Shown here: positions 10,302 to 19,431 of the stretch, piece after piece
Position numbering within the stretch: position 1 is the first letter of the stretch
Layout: each line of letters begins with the position of its first letter
Assembly (NCBI RefSeq): GCF_034521165.1
Contig: NZ_JAXHMV010000002.1
Coordinates: forward strand, 248,001-312,000
Reading direction: 5' to 3'
Length of the DNA stretch: 64,000 nucleotides
Source: Thiohalophilus sp.
GTDB taxonomy: Bacteria; Pseudomonadota; Gammaproteobacteria; UBA6429; Thiohalophilaceae
The notes under the pieces: model-generated
Seen by the model: the letters and a program-made list of their open reading frames with translations, nothing else
The model's database searches: none
What the model was told of the DNA's origin: nothing
Made by a program: the position numbers and the translations under genes

Positions 10302-10587
10302 GAAATTCGGCTCCGTCGCGAGGAAAATTACGCCAGATTCGGTAAAACGCCGCGCATTATACCGGAAACGACAAGAAAAAACGTGCTAGCAAGCCGACGG
10401 GCTCCGCCGCGCCGGCGCCTCCCCGGGCCCCGGCAAAAAGCGCGTCAGGGTGTTATTTAAGCCTGAACAGCGGCGAAATGGCCTCTAAATCGCGGGATCC
10501 GTCACAAACCGGCGTTTTCCCCTTTAGCCCGCACGAAAAATCATGCTATAAAAGGGGATTAGATAATAAGCAACTACAGGGACAAGT

Positions 10588-10734
10588 ATGGGACGACTGA
10601 CTCTGATCATTCTGGTTCTGTTTTCAGTGACCGCCATTTACAGCGAGGCCAATGCGGCAGCCGCCCCTGGCGCTGACACCGGCAAAACGCAGGCTGCGCC
10701 TGCCGTAGCATGTGGAGACGTTCCTCGACGCTGA
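10588..10734 (+). CDS. Small secreted peptide, 48 residues, unknown
   Basis: An ATG at 10588 follows an AGGGA ribosome site 7-8 nt upstream and opens 48 codons. The product has a basic start (MGR), a hydrophobic stretch of about 15 residues, and an Ala-rich segment with a plausible signal peptidase site near residue 24 (ANA/AAA). The mature part would be about 24 residues with one cysteine. It ends 3 nt before the convergent motY stop. No family is recognised; it may be a real small exported peptide or a degenerate gene start. Confidence 0.45.
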   Translation: MGRLTLIILVLFSVTAIYSEANAAAAPGADTGKTQAAPAVACGDVPRR

Positions 10735-10737
10735 GTA

Positions 10738-11607
10738 TCAGCGACTGAGAATAATCTCCACCCGACGATTCTTGCGCCGGCCTGCCTCGGTCCGATTGTC
10801 GAACTTCGCCTCGGTCTCCTCGTAGGCCCGGGTCGTAATCAACTTGGCATCCACCCCCTGCTCCAGCAGATAGGCCCGCACCGCATCGACCCGCTGATTG
10901 GCCACCACCCGGTTCACCCGCGACAGACCCAGGCTGTCGGTATAGCCTTCGATGCGCACCCCCTCAACCTCTCGATCCTGACGCAGATAGCGAACCAGCC
11001 GGTCGAGCCGATTGCGCTGGGCCCGCGACAAACGGGTCTGATTGCTCTGGTACACCAGCACGGTCTGGCGTACATCCTCAAAGGTGTACGGCAGCAACCC
11101 CTCGACGCAGGCGCGAAATTCGCCCACAACCGCCGCAAAGCCCAGCGGGGAAAGCCGGACCCGGACAACATCCTGCGGCTCGACCCAGTCCTGGTAGATA
11201 AGCGTCGGAAACAATCCTGCTTCCAGTTCCGCCATTACCCGGCGCGCGCCCGACTCTCCAAGATAAAAGGGTATCTCGCCCGGAACCACCGGCAGGTCAC
11301 CCAGATCCCGGCCCTCATCATAGTGCTGCCAGCTGGCCGGCAGTGACAACAGGCGCGCCTCGCCGGCGGTGGCCGTGGCGGGTTGCTCGACCCGTACCCG
11401 GAACACCAGCTGACCATCGCTTTGCTGGCGAAATTCGGCGACGCCGTAACCGGCAATCTCGTGCGTCAGACGGCAAATCAATGCCGTCCCCTGCAACTGC
11501 CAGTCTGCTTCGGCCAGCGGGGTCGAATAGATCCGCAGGCCCGCCCAGCTCGAGGAGGCCGCCAGCAACCCGAAACTCACTAAAATCATGGAGAAAACAC
11601 GCATCAT
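10738..11607 (-). CDS. motY: MotY-type flagellar stator protein (OmpA-like C-terminus)
   Basis: About 289 residues from the ATG at 11607 (or 11604), which opens a clear signal peptide ending SSSWA. The N-terminal half matches the MotY domain (YSTPLAEADW, CRLTHEIAGYGVAEF, LPASWQHY, YQDW, LLPYTFEDVR). The C-terminal OmpA-like peptidoglycan-binding domain shows IEGYTDSLG, NQRVDAVRAYL and GRRKNRRVEI. MotY forms the periplasmic T-ring that supports sodium- or proton-driven stators. No other flagellar gene is nearby, which is common for motY. It is divergent from the CorA-type gene. Confidence 0.85.
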   Translation of the reverse strand: MMRVFSMILVSFGLLAASSSWAGLRIYSTPLAEADWQLQGTALICRLTHEIAGYGVAEFRQQSDGQLVFRVRVEQPATATAGEARLLSLPASWQHYDEGRDLGDLPVVPGEIPFYLGESGARRVMAELEAGLFPTLIYQDWVEPQDVVRVRLSPLGFAAVVGEFRACVEGLLPYTFEDVRQTVLVYQSNQTRLSRAQRNRLDRLVRYLRQDREVEGVRIEGYTDSLGLSRVNRVVANQRVDAVRAYLLEQGVDAKLITTRAYEETEAKFDNRTEAGRRKNRRVEIILSR

Positions 11608-11709
11608 ACGACCTGAAATGCAATTACCGGGCCAGCCTGACAAATTGAATTTGAATCCGCCATGGCCAATGCAGTAGCCTGACAAACAGCCCAGTACGGA
11701 ACCCATGGC

Positions 11710-12672
11710 ATGGACATTCTCATCATCGATCACCAGCGGGTCAGACAGCTGGAAACCTTACCCGAGTCAGTGCCCGAAACCGGCTTTCTCTGGCTGGATA
11801 TTATCCGCGGCGAGGAGAGTGACTGGCCGCAACAGGTCGAACGTCTGAGCGGTGTGAGCATCCACGAACGACACATCCGCGACAGCCAGAACCTGGAACA
11901 CCCCTCCTTCTACGACGGCACTCAGGACTACGAAATGCTGATCTTCCGCGGTCTCTCCCCCGCGGATCAGACCAGTGATTTTCAGACCCGCCCGACGGTA
12001 TTTTTCGTACTCGAGCACCTGCTGTTGACCATTCGCTCTGCTGACAGCGTCTCGGTCTCCCTCGTCAAACCGCGCCTGCTGGACAAAACCGTGCGTATTC
12101 CGCGCCGGCCGGCCGGACTGATGCACCAGCTGATGACTTACATGGTAGACCGTTACCTGGCCCTGCGCGAACCCCTGCTCGATCGTTACGATGAATGGCG
12201 GCGAGATCTGCTCGATCCGCGTCGCGACTTCAGCGACTGGATGGCGGTAATGGATTACACCAGTGACCTGCGAAAACTGGAGCGCCTGTGTGACGAACAG
12301 ATCACCGCGCTGCAGGCCTGGCGTGAGGACACCGATACCGAATTCGATGATCACCTCACGGTCCGGTTCAACGATCTGGTCGAGCATATTCAGCGCGTCA
12401 TTCGCTTCGCGCAGGACCAGAAAAACGAAGCTGAAGCCCTGGTACAGTTACACTTCTCCGCTGTCTCCCATCGCACCAACGAGATCGTGCGCGTGCTGAC
12501 AGTGATCTCGGCGATCTTTTTACCGCTCACCTTCCTGGCCGGAATTTTCGGTATGAACTTCGAGAACATGCCCGAACTCAAACTGGAGTACGCCTACTTC
12601 TTCGCCCTCGGCGGCATGGGTACGCTGGCTCTGGTATTGCTGTTCCTGTTCAAGATCAAGAAGTGGTTGTGA
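11710..12672 (+). CDS. CorA/ZntB-family divalent cation transporter
   Basis: This 320-residue protein has a long cytoplasmic N-terminal domain rich in charged helices, then two C-terminal transmembrane helices joined by the signature GMNFENMPEL (about 281-290). CorA proteins carry Mg2+ or Co2+, while ZntB-like members carry Zn2+; the sequence alone does not tell which. The start at 11710 is divergent from motY with about 100 nt between, so the two may share a control region. Confidence 0.88.
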   Translation: MDILIIDHQRVRQLETLPESVPETGFLWLDIIRGEESDWPQQVERLSGVSIHERHIRDSQNLEHPSFYDGTQDYEMLIFRGLSPADQTSDFQTRPTVFFVLEHLLLTIRSADSVSVSLVKPRLLDKTVRIPRRPAGLMHQLMTYMVDRYLALREPLLDRYDEWRRDLLDPRRDFSDWMAVMDYTSDLRKLERLCDEQITALQAWREDTDTEFDDHLTVRFNDLVEHIQRVIRFAQDQKNEAEALVQLHFSAVSHRTNEIVRVLTVISAIFLPLTFLAGIFGMNFENMPELKLEYAYFFALGGMGTLALVLLFLFKIKKWL

Positions 12673-12727
12673 ATAGGCGGAATTGCCCGATACCGTTCAC
12701 GCTATATCGGGCCTACAATCCGGGTAG

Positions 12728-12754
12728 GCCGGACAGAGCGAAGCGGTGTCCGGC
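12728..12754. repeat. REP-like inverted repeat between convergent genes
   Basis: A perfect 8-bp stem, GCCGGACA (12728-12735) with TGTCCGGC (12747-12754), flanks the loop GAGCGAAGCGG. This is the usual look of REP/BIME palindromes, and it lies between two convergent genes where it could end both transcripts. No second copy of this exact element was found in the window. Confidence 0.6.
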
Positions 12755-12765
12755 AAATAGCAATG

Positions 12766-13941
12766 CTATCGTGCTGAATCCGGGTTTGATTTGATATACA
12801 CATCCCGCTGCGGGAACGGAATGGTAATATTGTGTTCCTTGAAGGCCCGCCAGATTCCCAGGTTCAATTCCGAGCGGATGCTGTTAACTCCTTTCTCCGG
12901 ATCGCTGATCCAGATACGCAACTCGAGACCGATGCCGTTGTCACCGAATTCCAGCAAGCGCCCGACCGGTTCGGGATCCGGCAGCACACGCGGATGCTGT
13001 TTGGCCAGTTCCACCATCAGTTGCATGGCCAGTTCCGGATCATCGCCGTAGCTGATCTGCACCGGAAGCTTGACCCGCACGTTGCGATCCTCATAGCTCC
13101 AGTTGATCACCTCCGTGGTGATCAGGTTCTCGTTGGGAATCAACGTATCCACCCCGTCACGATCCCGCACTACAATATAGCGGGCATGCAGCTCGTGGAC
13201 CCAGCCGAACTTGTTACCCACGCTGATCACATCCCCCGGCTTGATGGAGCGATCGAACAACAGCAAGAACCCGCTGATGAAGTTGCTGGCAATGCGTTGC
13301 AGACCAAATCCAAGGCCCACACCGAGCGCACCACCGAACACGGTCAACGCCGTCAGATCAAGCCCTACCGCATCCAGGGCGATCAGAACCACCTTAACGA
13401 TTTTACCCAGCGCCACCTGCAGCCCGGAGGCCAGATAGGTGGCCCGCTGCATGCGCCGCTCGATAATCGCCGACGCCCACACCGCCAGGGTAAACAGCAG
13501 CGCCACCAGTAACAGGAAGTTAATCACCGACAAGGCGGAGATCCGGTTACCCGCCAGGGTAAAGGCAAAGCTGTCCAGGGTTTGTAAAACGAAAGGCAGA
13601 ATACCCAGCAGATAAAGGGCAACAATAATCCAGATGGTACTGGAAAGAATGTTCTCCCAGGCCTTGAGCATCGGTGTCGGCGCAAATCCCTTGCGCAACA
13701 TATACACCAGCAGGCGAATTCCGGCCAGGGACAGCAGCAGATTGGCCAGAGCCAGCAGCTGGGTCGGTTGTTCCAGATATCTGAAGACGCTGCGCGCAAT
13801 GATGATGATCAGCAGAGCCACCAGGGAATAGATAATCCGCTCGATGCTGCGCAGGGTGAACTTTCTGAAGCCGGTCAGATCCGCGCCCTGGCTGGCATCC
13901 AGACGACGGCGAATACCACGGGCAATCGTCCATGCCAGCAC
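12766..13941 (-). CDS. MscS-family mechanosensitive channel, possible truncated start
   Basis: The open part is 391 residues from a GTG at 13941. It has about five hydrophobic segments, then the MscS pore helix and beta domain (FGGALGVGLGFGLQRIASNFISGFLLLFDRSIKPGD split over 225-260; VHELHARYIVVRDRDG; IPNENLITTEVINWSYED). The same frame continues upstream for another 34 codons to an ATG at 14043, interrupted only by a TAG at 13984-13986 (codon 20). The upstream codons read as a sensible protein start (MELISNWWAELLF). The gene may therefore have a premature amber codon, or may start downstream of it. The channel core is complete. Confidence 0.82.
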   Translation of the reverse strand: MLAWTIARGIRRRLDASQGADLTGFRKFTLRSIERIIYSLVALLIIIIARSVFRYLEQPTQLLALANLLLSLAGIRLLVYMLRKGFAPTPMLKAWENILSSTIWIIVALYLLGILPFVLQTLDSFAFTLAGNRISALSVINFLLLVALLFTLAVWASAIIERRMQRATYLASGLQVALGKIVKVVLIALDAVGLDLTALTVFGGALGVGLGFGLQRIASNFISGFLLLFDRSIKPGDVISVGNKFGWVHELHARYIVVRDRDGVDTLIPNENLITTEVINWSYEDRNVRVKLPVQISYGDDPELAMQLMVELAKQHPRVLPDPEPVGRLLEFGDNGIGLELRIWISDPEKGVNSIRSELNLGIWRAFKEHNITIPFPQRDVYIKSNPDSAR

Positions 13942-14216
13942 AAGCGAAAGCGCTATAATCGCCAGTTGCCACCAGTTATCGGACTAGTTGAAATCGGAGG
14001 CCCGGAACAGCAACTCGGCCCACCAGTTTGAAATCAATTCCATCGTGTTGCCCGTATCACTCAGTCAGGCTTACCGGGCAAGCCTGTCATTAATTCCGCG
14101 GCAGAGAATATGCCCATGCCGCGTTATCCTGCACTTGCCTGACAATTGCCCGACCAGGTATTTGCTTCGCTCTATCGAAAGCAAAGCACAGACGTTGCCG
14201 CCAGACAGCTGCGCAT

Positions 14217-14555
14217 TTACACGCTCTTCGAATCTTCCGGTGCCTGGGTACGATCGTCCAGTGAATAATCACGCACTATTGCACCGACGCGGATCCGGTA
14301 ATCCTGGAACAGGCTACCGCGCCCCTTACCTTGCGCGATCCGGTGTTGCTCCAGATTTCGCCACCGGCAGATCGCCTCTTCATCTTCCCAGAAGGAAAGC
14401 GACAGTATCTTTCTGTCATCGCTCAGGCTCTGAAATCGCTCAATAGAGATAAACCCGGGCATTTCTTTTAAATCTTTCCGTAGCTGCGCCGCGATGGACA
14501 GGTACTCCTGTTTGCCGTCGGCAGTGGGAATCACTTCAAATATCACCGCAATCAT
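14217..14555 (-). CDS. Antibiotic biosynthesis monooxygenase (ABM) domain protein
   Basis: A 112-residue protein with one ABM-type ferredoxin-like barrel: IAVIFEVIP, a helix with LRKDLKEMPGFISIERFQS, and LSLSFWEDEEAICRWRNLEQHRIAQGKG. These dimeric proteins include heme- and quinone-degrading oxygenases and many of unknown role. The FW..E and W...H pattern is typical. It is a single gene; its substrate cannot be read from the sequence. Confidence 0.82.
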   Translation of the reverse strand: MIAVIFEVIPTADGKQEYLSIAAQLRKDLKEMPGFISIERFQSLSDDRKILSLSFWEDEEAICRWRNLEQHRIAQGKGRGSLFQDYRIRVGAIVRDYSLDDRTQAPEDSKSV

Positions 14556-14630
14556 GGGTCACCTTTGTGCTGCAGGCCGGACGTGCATCTGGCAAAGCAT
14601 ATTCAGATTCTATACTGGACAGAGCCGCGA

Positions 14631-15482
14631 TTACACATCGTTGGCCCGGCGCAATCGGGCCTCGACCCGGGCGGTATTCAGCAGGCTGTCGTCGACCACT
14701 TCGGGATACAGAGGATAGAACCGTTCCACCTCGAAAACATGTGCGCACGCGGCCTGCTCCAGACGCTGGCGCACCGCACGGGACAGCCCGCCCATCATCA
14801 GCAAGCGTGGGGCAAGCCGCTGCAAATAGAGATCACACAGTCGCCGGGATTCCGGGTCCAGCCACTCCTCCCGGATCAGACAGGGCGGAAACTCGTCCGT
14901 CGCCGCCGGGCGTTCGAACCAGACCGCGCGCGGTCTGTTGCCGGCCCGCGCCTCGATCTGTTGCTGCAGGCGATAGTTGACCGGCGGCAGGTAGGTCGCC
15001 TGCACCGGGGGATCCGGATCCGTCACAGCCAGTTCCGCCGCGGGCATTGCGAGCCACTGCGGGGGCGGAACCGGCAGTTGCGTCTCCGCCTCATCGACGC
15101 AGGAATGCAGCAGCGCGAGAGGACTGTCGTCGCGGCCGTCCAGCAGCCAGTACTCATAACGGTCCGCCGCCTCAAAGGGCACCCGGGCGTCGCAGATCGC
15201 CTCGAAAAGCCGCTGGCTATCGGCATGGACCCGCCCCGGCTCCAGCGAGGGGTGGACGGCGCGGGTCTGTGTCCGGTTCCCGTCGATGGTCACCACCAGG
15301 GAAAAATTCACGCGCGGATCGTCCCGGAATGGCCCGTTTCGCACGGGCTCGTTGTCGTTCTGCGCGTAGCGCAATGCCCAGTTCTTTCCGTCCAGGCTCA
15401 GGGCTCGCCCCCAGCCCAGTTCGGCAACCTGGATCACCCCGACAAAGGGCAAGAGCAGTTTTTTGGAGTACAAACGGGTCAT
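14631..15482 (-). CDS. Hypothetical protein, 283 residues
   Basis: I do not recognise a family. The protein has no signal peptide and no membrane segment, and is rich in charged residues and Arg. Phrases such as GRALSLDGKNWALRYA, RYEYWLLDGRDDSPLALL and RFYPLYPEVVDDSLL look like a real folded protein rather than a random frame, and codon use matches the neighbours. It starts near 15482 and ends 75 nt before the ABM gene on the same strand, so the two may be co-transcribed. Confidence 0.7.
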   Translation of the reverse strand: MTRLYSKKLLLPFVGVIQVAELGWGRALSLDGKNWALRYAQNDNEPVRNGPFRDDPRVNFSLVVTIDGNRTQTRAVHPSLEPGRVHADSQRLFEAICDARVPFEAADRYEYWLLDGRDDSPLALLHSCVDEAETQLPVPPPQWLAMPAAELAVTDPDPPVQATYLPPVNYRLQQQIEARAGNRPRAVWFERPAATDEFPPCLIREEWLDPESRRLCDLYLQRLAPRLLMMGGLSRAVRQRLEQAACAHVFEVERFYPLYPEVVDDSLLNTARVEARLRRANDV

Positions 15483-15758
15483 TTACGAAACACGAATATT
15501 CAGCTGACGACACCGCCAACTGTGCCACCAGCGGGCGCGCCATGGCCAGTTTTTTCGCAGACAGGAAGGCCGCGCGCCATGAAGGCAAGCCATCAATCGT
15601 ACTGGAGGGGGGCACTGACCGCATGCACTGCCGTCAGCTGAAAAATACGAAGAATTCGGAGATACGAACTGCTATACCGCCAGGGATGTTGGGGTCAAAC
15701 AGCAGTTTTTATTGTAGGAGAAGCCGCGCGACCGTTGAGGGTAACGCGGCTGATCGCC

Positions 15759-15920
15759 TCAGGGCTTCTTGGGGGTGGTGTAGGGGACTTCTTTCTGAAA
15801 GGATTCCCAGATAGTGTCATAACCCACATAGCCCTTTTCATTGGCCTGCATTTGACGGGTTGTCAGATAACGTGACTTGCCATCGGGAACCTTGGGCCGG
15901 GTTTTTGGTGCATCGCTCAT
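15759..15920 (-). CDS. Small basic protein, 53 residues, unknown
   Basis: An ATG at 15920 lies 7-8 nt after a strong GAGGAG ribosome site. The 53 codons encode a soluble Lys-, Pro- and Tyr-rich protein (begins MSDAPKTRPKVPDGKSRYLT, contains ANEKGYVGYDTIWESFQKE). No cysteine or membrane segment is present. The clear ribosome site and well-formed composition argue for a real gene. It precedes the hypothetical gene by about 275 nt of sequence with no other feature. Confidence 0.6.
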   Translation of the reverse strand: MSDAPKTRPKVPDGKSRYLTTRQMQANEKGYVGYDTIWESFQKEVPYTTPKKP

Positions 15921-16004
15921 ATCATCACTCCTCAATGGTTGAAACGGGAGGAATTAAAACGGGGATGTCAGCCCCTCCCACTTAACTGACGTAAATCATA
16001 CTCT

Positions 16005-16418
16005 CTAGCGCGTGTAATGTCCCTTTTTGGGAATCACATGCCGCACACCCCCCTGGGGATTTTCAACATCCCCCGTGTAGCGGGGAATAACATGAATATG
16101 GACATGGAAGATACTCTGACCGGCCGCCGGCCCGATATTAACGCCGATGTTGTAGCCGTCAGGCTTGAACTCCTCGTCCAGCAACCTGCGCTCCTCGGTA
16201 ATCAGCGCCATGCAGGCATTGATCTCTTCGGAGGTCAGGTCAAAAAAGCTGGCAACATGGCGACGCGGAATCACCAGGGTATGCCCCGGGCTCACCGCGT
16301 AGGTGTCACGAGCACTGTAAGCCAGTTCATTTTCCAGTGATACCCCGCGTGGATCTTTACAAAACAGGCACGGATTATTGGGGTCTCTTTTTTGTTCTGC
16401 TTTTACTTCAGACGACAA
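16005..16418 (-). CDS. HIT-family nucleotide hydrolase/transferase
   Basis: A 137-residue histidine-triad protein. The N-terminus has a CLFC pair, and the active-site motif is IFHVHIHVIPR (about residues 104-114, the HxHxH triad). HIT proteins cleave nucleoside phosphoramidates or transfer nucleotides; several sulfur-metabolising genomes carry HIT genes near APS chemistry, and some HIT enzymes act on adenylylsulfate. That link is only suggestive here, since aprA is about 1 kb upstream on the same strand. Length is normal. Confidence 0.92.
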   Translation of the reverse strand: MSSEVKAEQKRDPNNPCLFCKDPRGVSLENELAYSARDTYAVSPGHTLVIPRRHVASFFDLTSEEINACMALITEERRLLDEEFKPDGYNIGVNIGPAAGQSIFHVHIHVIPRYTGDVENPQGGVRHVIPKKGHYTR

Positions 16419-16447
16419 ACTTCTACTCCCGTTCGCCTGGCACCCGG

Positions 16448-16972
16448 TTATTGCACAGGCACCTTGGTAGTCCCTTCAACGTCCGGAACGTCGTCGACCT
16501 TGCCGCCGAACTCGATTTCTTCTTCGCTGGCGTCACGAACTTCCTTGATTTCCAGTTTGAAAATGACTTCCCTGCCACACAGCGGGTTGTTGCCATCGAT
16601 AGTGACGGTCTTTTTATCCACTCTTGTGACCAGAAACGTCTTGGTCTGCCCCCTCTCATTTTCCATCAGGATGGACGTGCCGACTTCGCGATATTCCTCG
16701 GGCACATTTTCGATGGGCTCGACAATGACCAGGGACTCGTCTCTGGGACCATACAACTCGTTACAGTCTATCGGCACCTCGATCACATCACCCGAGAGCT
16801 TGCCTTCCAGCTCGGCGGTAACAGCGGGTGCCAGGACTTCACTTACCCCGTGAACATAACCCAGGGGGTACTCGATCTCGGTCAGCACAGATCCTGACTT
16901 TTTATCGATGACCTTGTACATGAGTTCGACGTACTTGTTGTCAGCGATAGCGTCTTCGAGTTGTTGATTCAT
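16448..16972 (-). CDS. SlyD-like FKBP-type peptidyl-prolyl isomerase
   Basis: About 174 residues from the ATG at 16972 (MNQQLEDA). The FKBP fold is visible as VELMYKVIDKKSGSVL, YPLGYVHG, and the return strand VIFKLEIKEVRDASEEEIEFG, with a chaperone-type insert between. The C-terminus lacks the His-rich metal tail of E. coli SlyD. Such proteins assist folding in the cytoplasm. It lies 29 nt upstream of the HIT gene on the same strand and is probably co-transcribed with it. Confidence 0.85.
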   Translation of the reverse strand: MNQQLEDAIADNKYVELMYKVIDKKSGSVLTEIEYPLGYVHGVSEVLAPAVTAELEGKLSGDVIEVPIDCNELYGPRDESLVIVEPIENVPEEYREVGTSILMENERGQTKTFLVTRVDKKTVTIDGNNPLCGREVIFKLEIKEVRDASEEEIEFGGKVDDVPDVEGTTKVPVQ

Positions 16973-17033
16973 ATTACAAGCTTTCAATCTGTATTGATTA
17001 AGGTTTTAAAAAACAGGGTCAGGTGAACAGAAC

Positions 17034-17420
17034 TCAGAATATGGAGGCACCAAAGATTCTGACTTCACCATCCTCATAACCCAGTACCATGCGACCCAGC
17101 CATTCACCTTCTTTCTTTTTGCTGCGAACCCGGTAGAGAATCGTGACATGTTCGCCACGGCGAATCGTCCCCAGATAGTCATAATCTTCGGACAAGCTTC
17201 TCGTCAGCTCGCTTTTGGCAAACTGCTTGCCGACCTCGACTTCATTCAGGCCGAACAGCAGGTTGTAAGAGAATTTTTTGATGAATTTACCGTACTGGCC
17301 TTTATTGGAATATTTGATCAGGTCTTCCCACATGGGATGTGCAATAGCCAGCAACTCCTCATCGGGCATATTAATAATATTCTGCTGGTTTTGTGTCTCG
17401 ATTGATGCTTCAGTTGTCAT
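17034..17420 (-). CDS. Conserved-looking hypothetical protein downstream of aprA
   Basis: A protein of about 128 residues from the ATG at 17420; a GTG two codons upstream is an alternative. It is soluble, with a helical first half (PDEELLAIAHPMWEDLIKYS and GQYGKFIKKFSYNLLFG) and a strand-rich second half (GEHVTILYRVRSKKK, WLGRMVLGYEDGEVRIFGASIF). This resembles an NTF2-like alpha+beta layout, but I do not recognise a family. It follows aprA on the same strand, with a strong terminator between them, so it may be read separately. Confidence 0.65.
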   Translation of the reverse strand: MTTEASIETQNQQNIINMPDEELLAIAHPMWEDLIKYSNKGQYGKFIKKFSYNLLFGLNEVEVGKQFAKSELTRSLSEDYDYLGTIRRGEHVTILYRVRSKKKEGEWLGRMVLGYEDGEVRIFGASIF

Positions 17421-17491
17421 AGTCACGCTTCTATTGCTACCAATAATCAGTTTTCCAGTTAAGCAAATCTTGGCCTTAAAACTTTTCCAAC

Positions 17492-17539
17492 AGGAAAAGA
17501 AACACCAGCAACACCTTTAAAAACAAGAGGTTGCTGGTG
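17492..17539 (-). terminator. Rho-independent terminator after aprMBA
   Basis: On the minus strand a 10-bp perfect stem, CACCAGCAAC with GTTGCTGGTG (plus-strand arms 17503-17512 and 17530-17539), is followed by TTTCTTTTCC. It lies 24 nt after the aprA stop. Confidence 0.85.
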
Positions 17540-17562
17540 CTTTACGGCCTTCAAGGCAGATC

Positions 17563-19431
17563 TTATTCGTTTTCGTCTACCAGGTGATAACAAGGAGCTT
17601 TCTCCATTGTGTATTCACCTGTTTTGGGATCACGACGAGAAACGGTCAGCACATGCCAGTTTTCATCATCCAGCTTCAGTGCATCACCACGGTAGTAATA
17701 ACCGGGCCAACGTGTTTCCCTGCGGAACAGCGTATGCTGCATTACTGATTCTGAAGCGCGATGACGATGTTTCAGTTCCCATGCACGCAAAAGTTCATGG
17801 AAATCTTTTGCGGCAACCTTCTCAAGATCCTCTTCCAGAATGGCCAGTTTCTTCAGACCGATATGCAGAAGCTTCTCGTTGGTCATGTAGTTGACGCTGG
17901 CGCCACCACAGTACTCGTCCATCAATTTCTGCAAACGATCCAGGCCCTGGCGAGGATTGATGTAGTTGGGGTTAACATCACCGGCAGTGATCTCGTTCCG
18001 GTAAACCTTGTAGTGCTCCATCGGCTTGAAGATCTGCGTCTTGCGGTCGTTGATCTGCTTCTCGGAGACTACGATACCTTCGGCCTTGCCGTCGTCGATG
18101 TACTTGCAGGCGGCCTTGGCAGCCAGACGACCTTCGGTAAAGGAACCGGAGGAGAAGGCGTGCGGCGTACCGCCCACCGCGTCACCGGCACCGAACAGAC
18201 CCTCAACGGTGGTCATGCGGTTATAACCCCAGAAGTATTCTTCCGGTGAGATATCCTCGGGACCTGAACACCATGCGCCACAACCAGTCGCATGTGAACC
18301 CATAACATAGGGCTCGGAGGTAGTCAGCTCGGGGTTTTCGTTCTTGGGATCCACGTCGGTGGCCGCCCACAGTACCGCCTGACCGACGGTCATGCCCAGG
18401 AAGTTATGCCAGCCGATCTCTTCGAGATGCGGATCCTGGAAGGCTTCCATGGTGACCATGTGAATCGGACCACGACCGGCATTCACCTCGGAGATCAGGG
18501 CGTGGTTACGCAGGCAGGTCGGAATCGGACGATGCGTGACGTGAGAAGCATCGGGATCCAGGTATTCTTTACCGACGATTTCCTGCAGACCGGGCCACCA
18601 CTTGGACTCATACTCTTCGCCCAGGCAGTTCTGGGTGTAGGTCTTCAGATGCAGGAAGTAAGCACCCACCGGACCGTAACCGTCTTTGAAACGGGCCAGT
18701 ACGATACGGTTTTCCATCTGGGTCATCTTGGCACCGGCTTCGATTAACAAGCCATAGGCTGAACCGGATGACCACGGCGCGTACCAGACACGACCCGCAC
18801 CTTCACCGACGGAACGCGGTTTGAAGATGTTGGAGGCGCCACCGGCACCGACAATCACGGTCTTGGACTTGAATACGTGGTAGTTACCGGTACGCACGTT
18901 AAAGCCAACAGCACCGGCAACGCGGTTTTCCTTGGCTTCGTCCATCAGCAGGTGAGTGACACAGATACGGTTGAAGACCTCATCCGCGGATTTTTTGGCG
19001 GCTTCAGCCACGATCGGCTTGTAGGACTCACCGTGAATCATGATCTGCCAGCGACCTTCACGCTGATAGGCGCCGGTCTTGGGATCGCGCATCAGCGGCA
19101 AACCCCATTCCTCGAACTGATGCACAGCCGAGTCAACGTGGCGCGCCATATCAAACAACAGATCTTCGCGCACCATGCCCATCAGGTCGATACGCGCATA
19201 ACGTACGTGATCTTCCGGGTTATTTTCACCGAAACGCGTACCCATGTAGCAGTTAATGGCGTACAGACCCTGTGCAACCGCACCGGAACGATCGATGTTT
19301 GCCTTTTCGGCGATTACGATCTTCTTGTCCTGCCCCCAGTATCTGGCTTCGAATGCAGCACCGGTGCCACCGAGGCCCGCACCTGCTACCAGGACATCAA
19401 TATTGTCTTCTATTATTGTTTTGTAAGCCAT
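17563..19431 (-). CDS. aprA: Adenylylsulfate reductase alpha subunit
   Basis: A 622-residue flavoprotein subunit. In sulfur oxidisers it runs in reverse, joining sulfite and AMP to adenosine-5'-phosphosulfate. The FAD-binding start DVLVAGAGLGGTGAAFEARY (residues 10-29) and the GAGGASNIFKPRS segment are present, as is the family region HRPIPTCLRNHALISEVN. Length is typical of the sulfur-oxidiser type. Its ATG overlaps the aprB stop by one base (TGATG), so AprA and AprB are translated in step. Confidence 0.97.
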   Translation of the reverse strand: MAYKTIIEDNIDVLVAGAGLGGTGAAFEARYWGQDKKIVIAEKANIDRSGAVAQGLYAINCYMGTRFGENNPEDHVRYARIDLMGMVREDLLFDMARHVDSAVHQFEEWGLPLMRDPKTGAYQREGRWQIMIHGESYKPIVAEAAKKSADEVFNRICVTHLLMDEAKENRVAGAVGFNVRTGNYHVFKSKTVIVGAGGASNIFKPRSVGEGAGRVWYAPWSSGSAYGLLIEAGAKMTQMENRIVLARFKDGYGPVGAYFLHLKTYTQNCLGEEYESKWWPGLQEIVGKEYLDPDASHVTHRPIPTCLRNHALISEVNAGRGPIHMVTMEAFQDPHLEEIGWHNFLGMTVGQAVLWAATDVDPKNENPELTTSEPYVMGSHATGCGAWCSGPEDISPEEYFWGYNRMTTVEGLFGAGDAVGGTPHAFSSGSFTEGRLAAKAACKYIDDGKAEGIVVSEKQINDRKTQIFKPMEHYKVYRNEITAGDVNPNYINPRQGLDRLQKLMDEYCGGASVNYMTNEKLLHIGLKKLAILEEDLEKVAAKDFHELLRAWELKHRHRASESVMQHTLFRRETRWPGYYYRGDALKLDDENWHVLTVSRRDPKTGEYTMEKAPCYHLVDENE

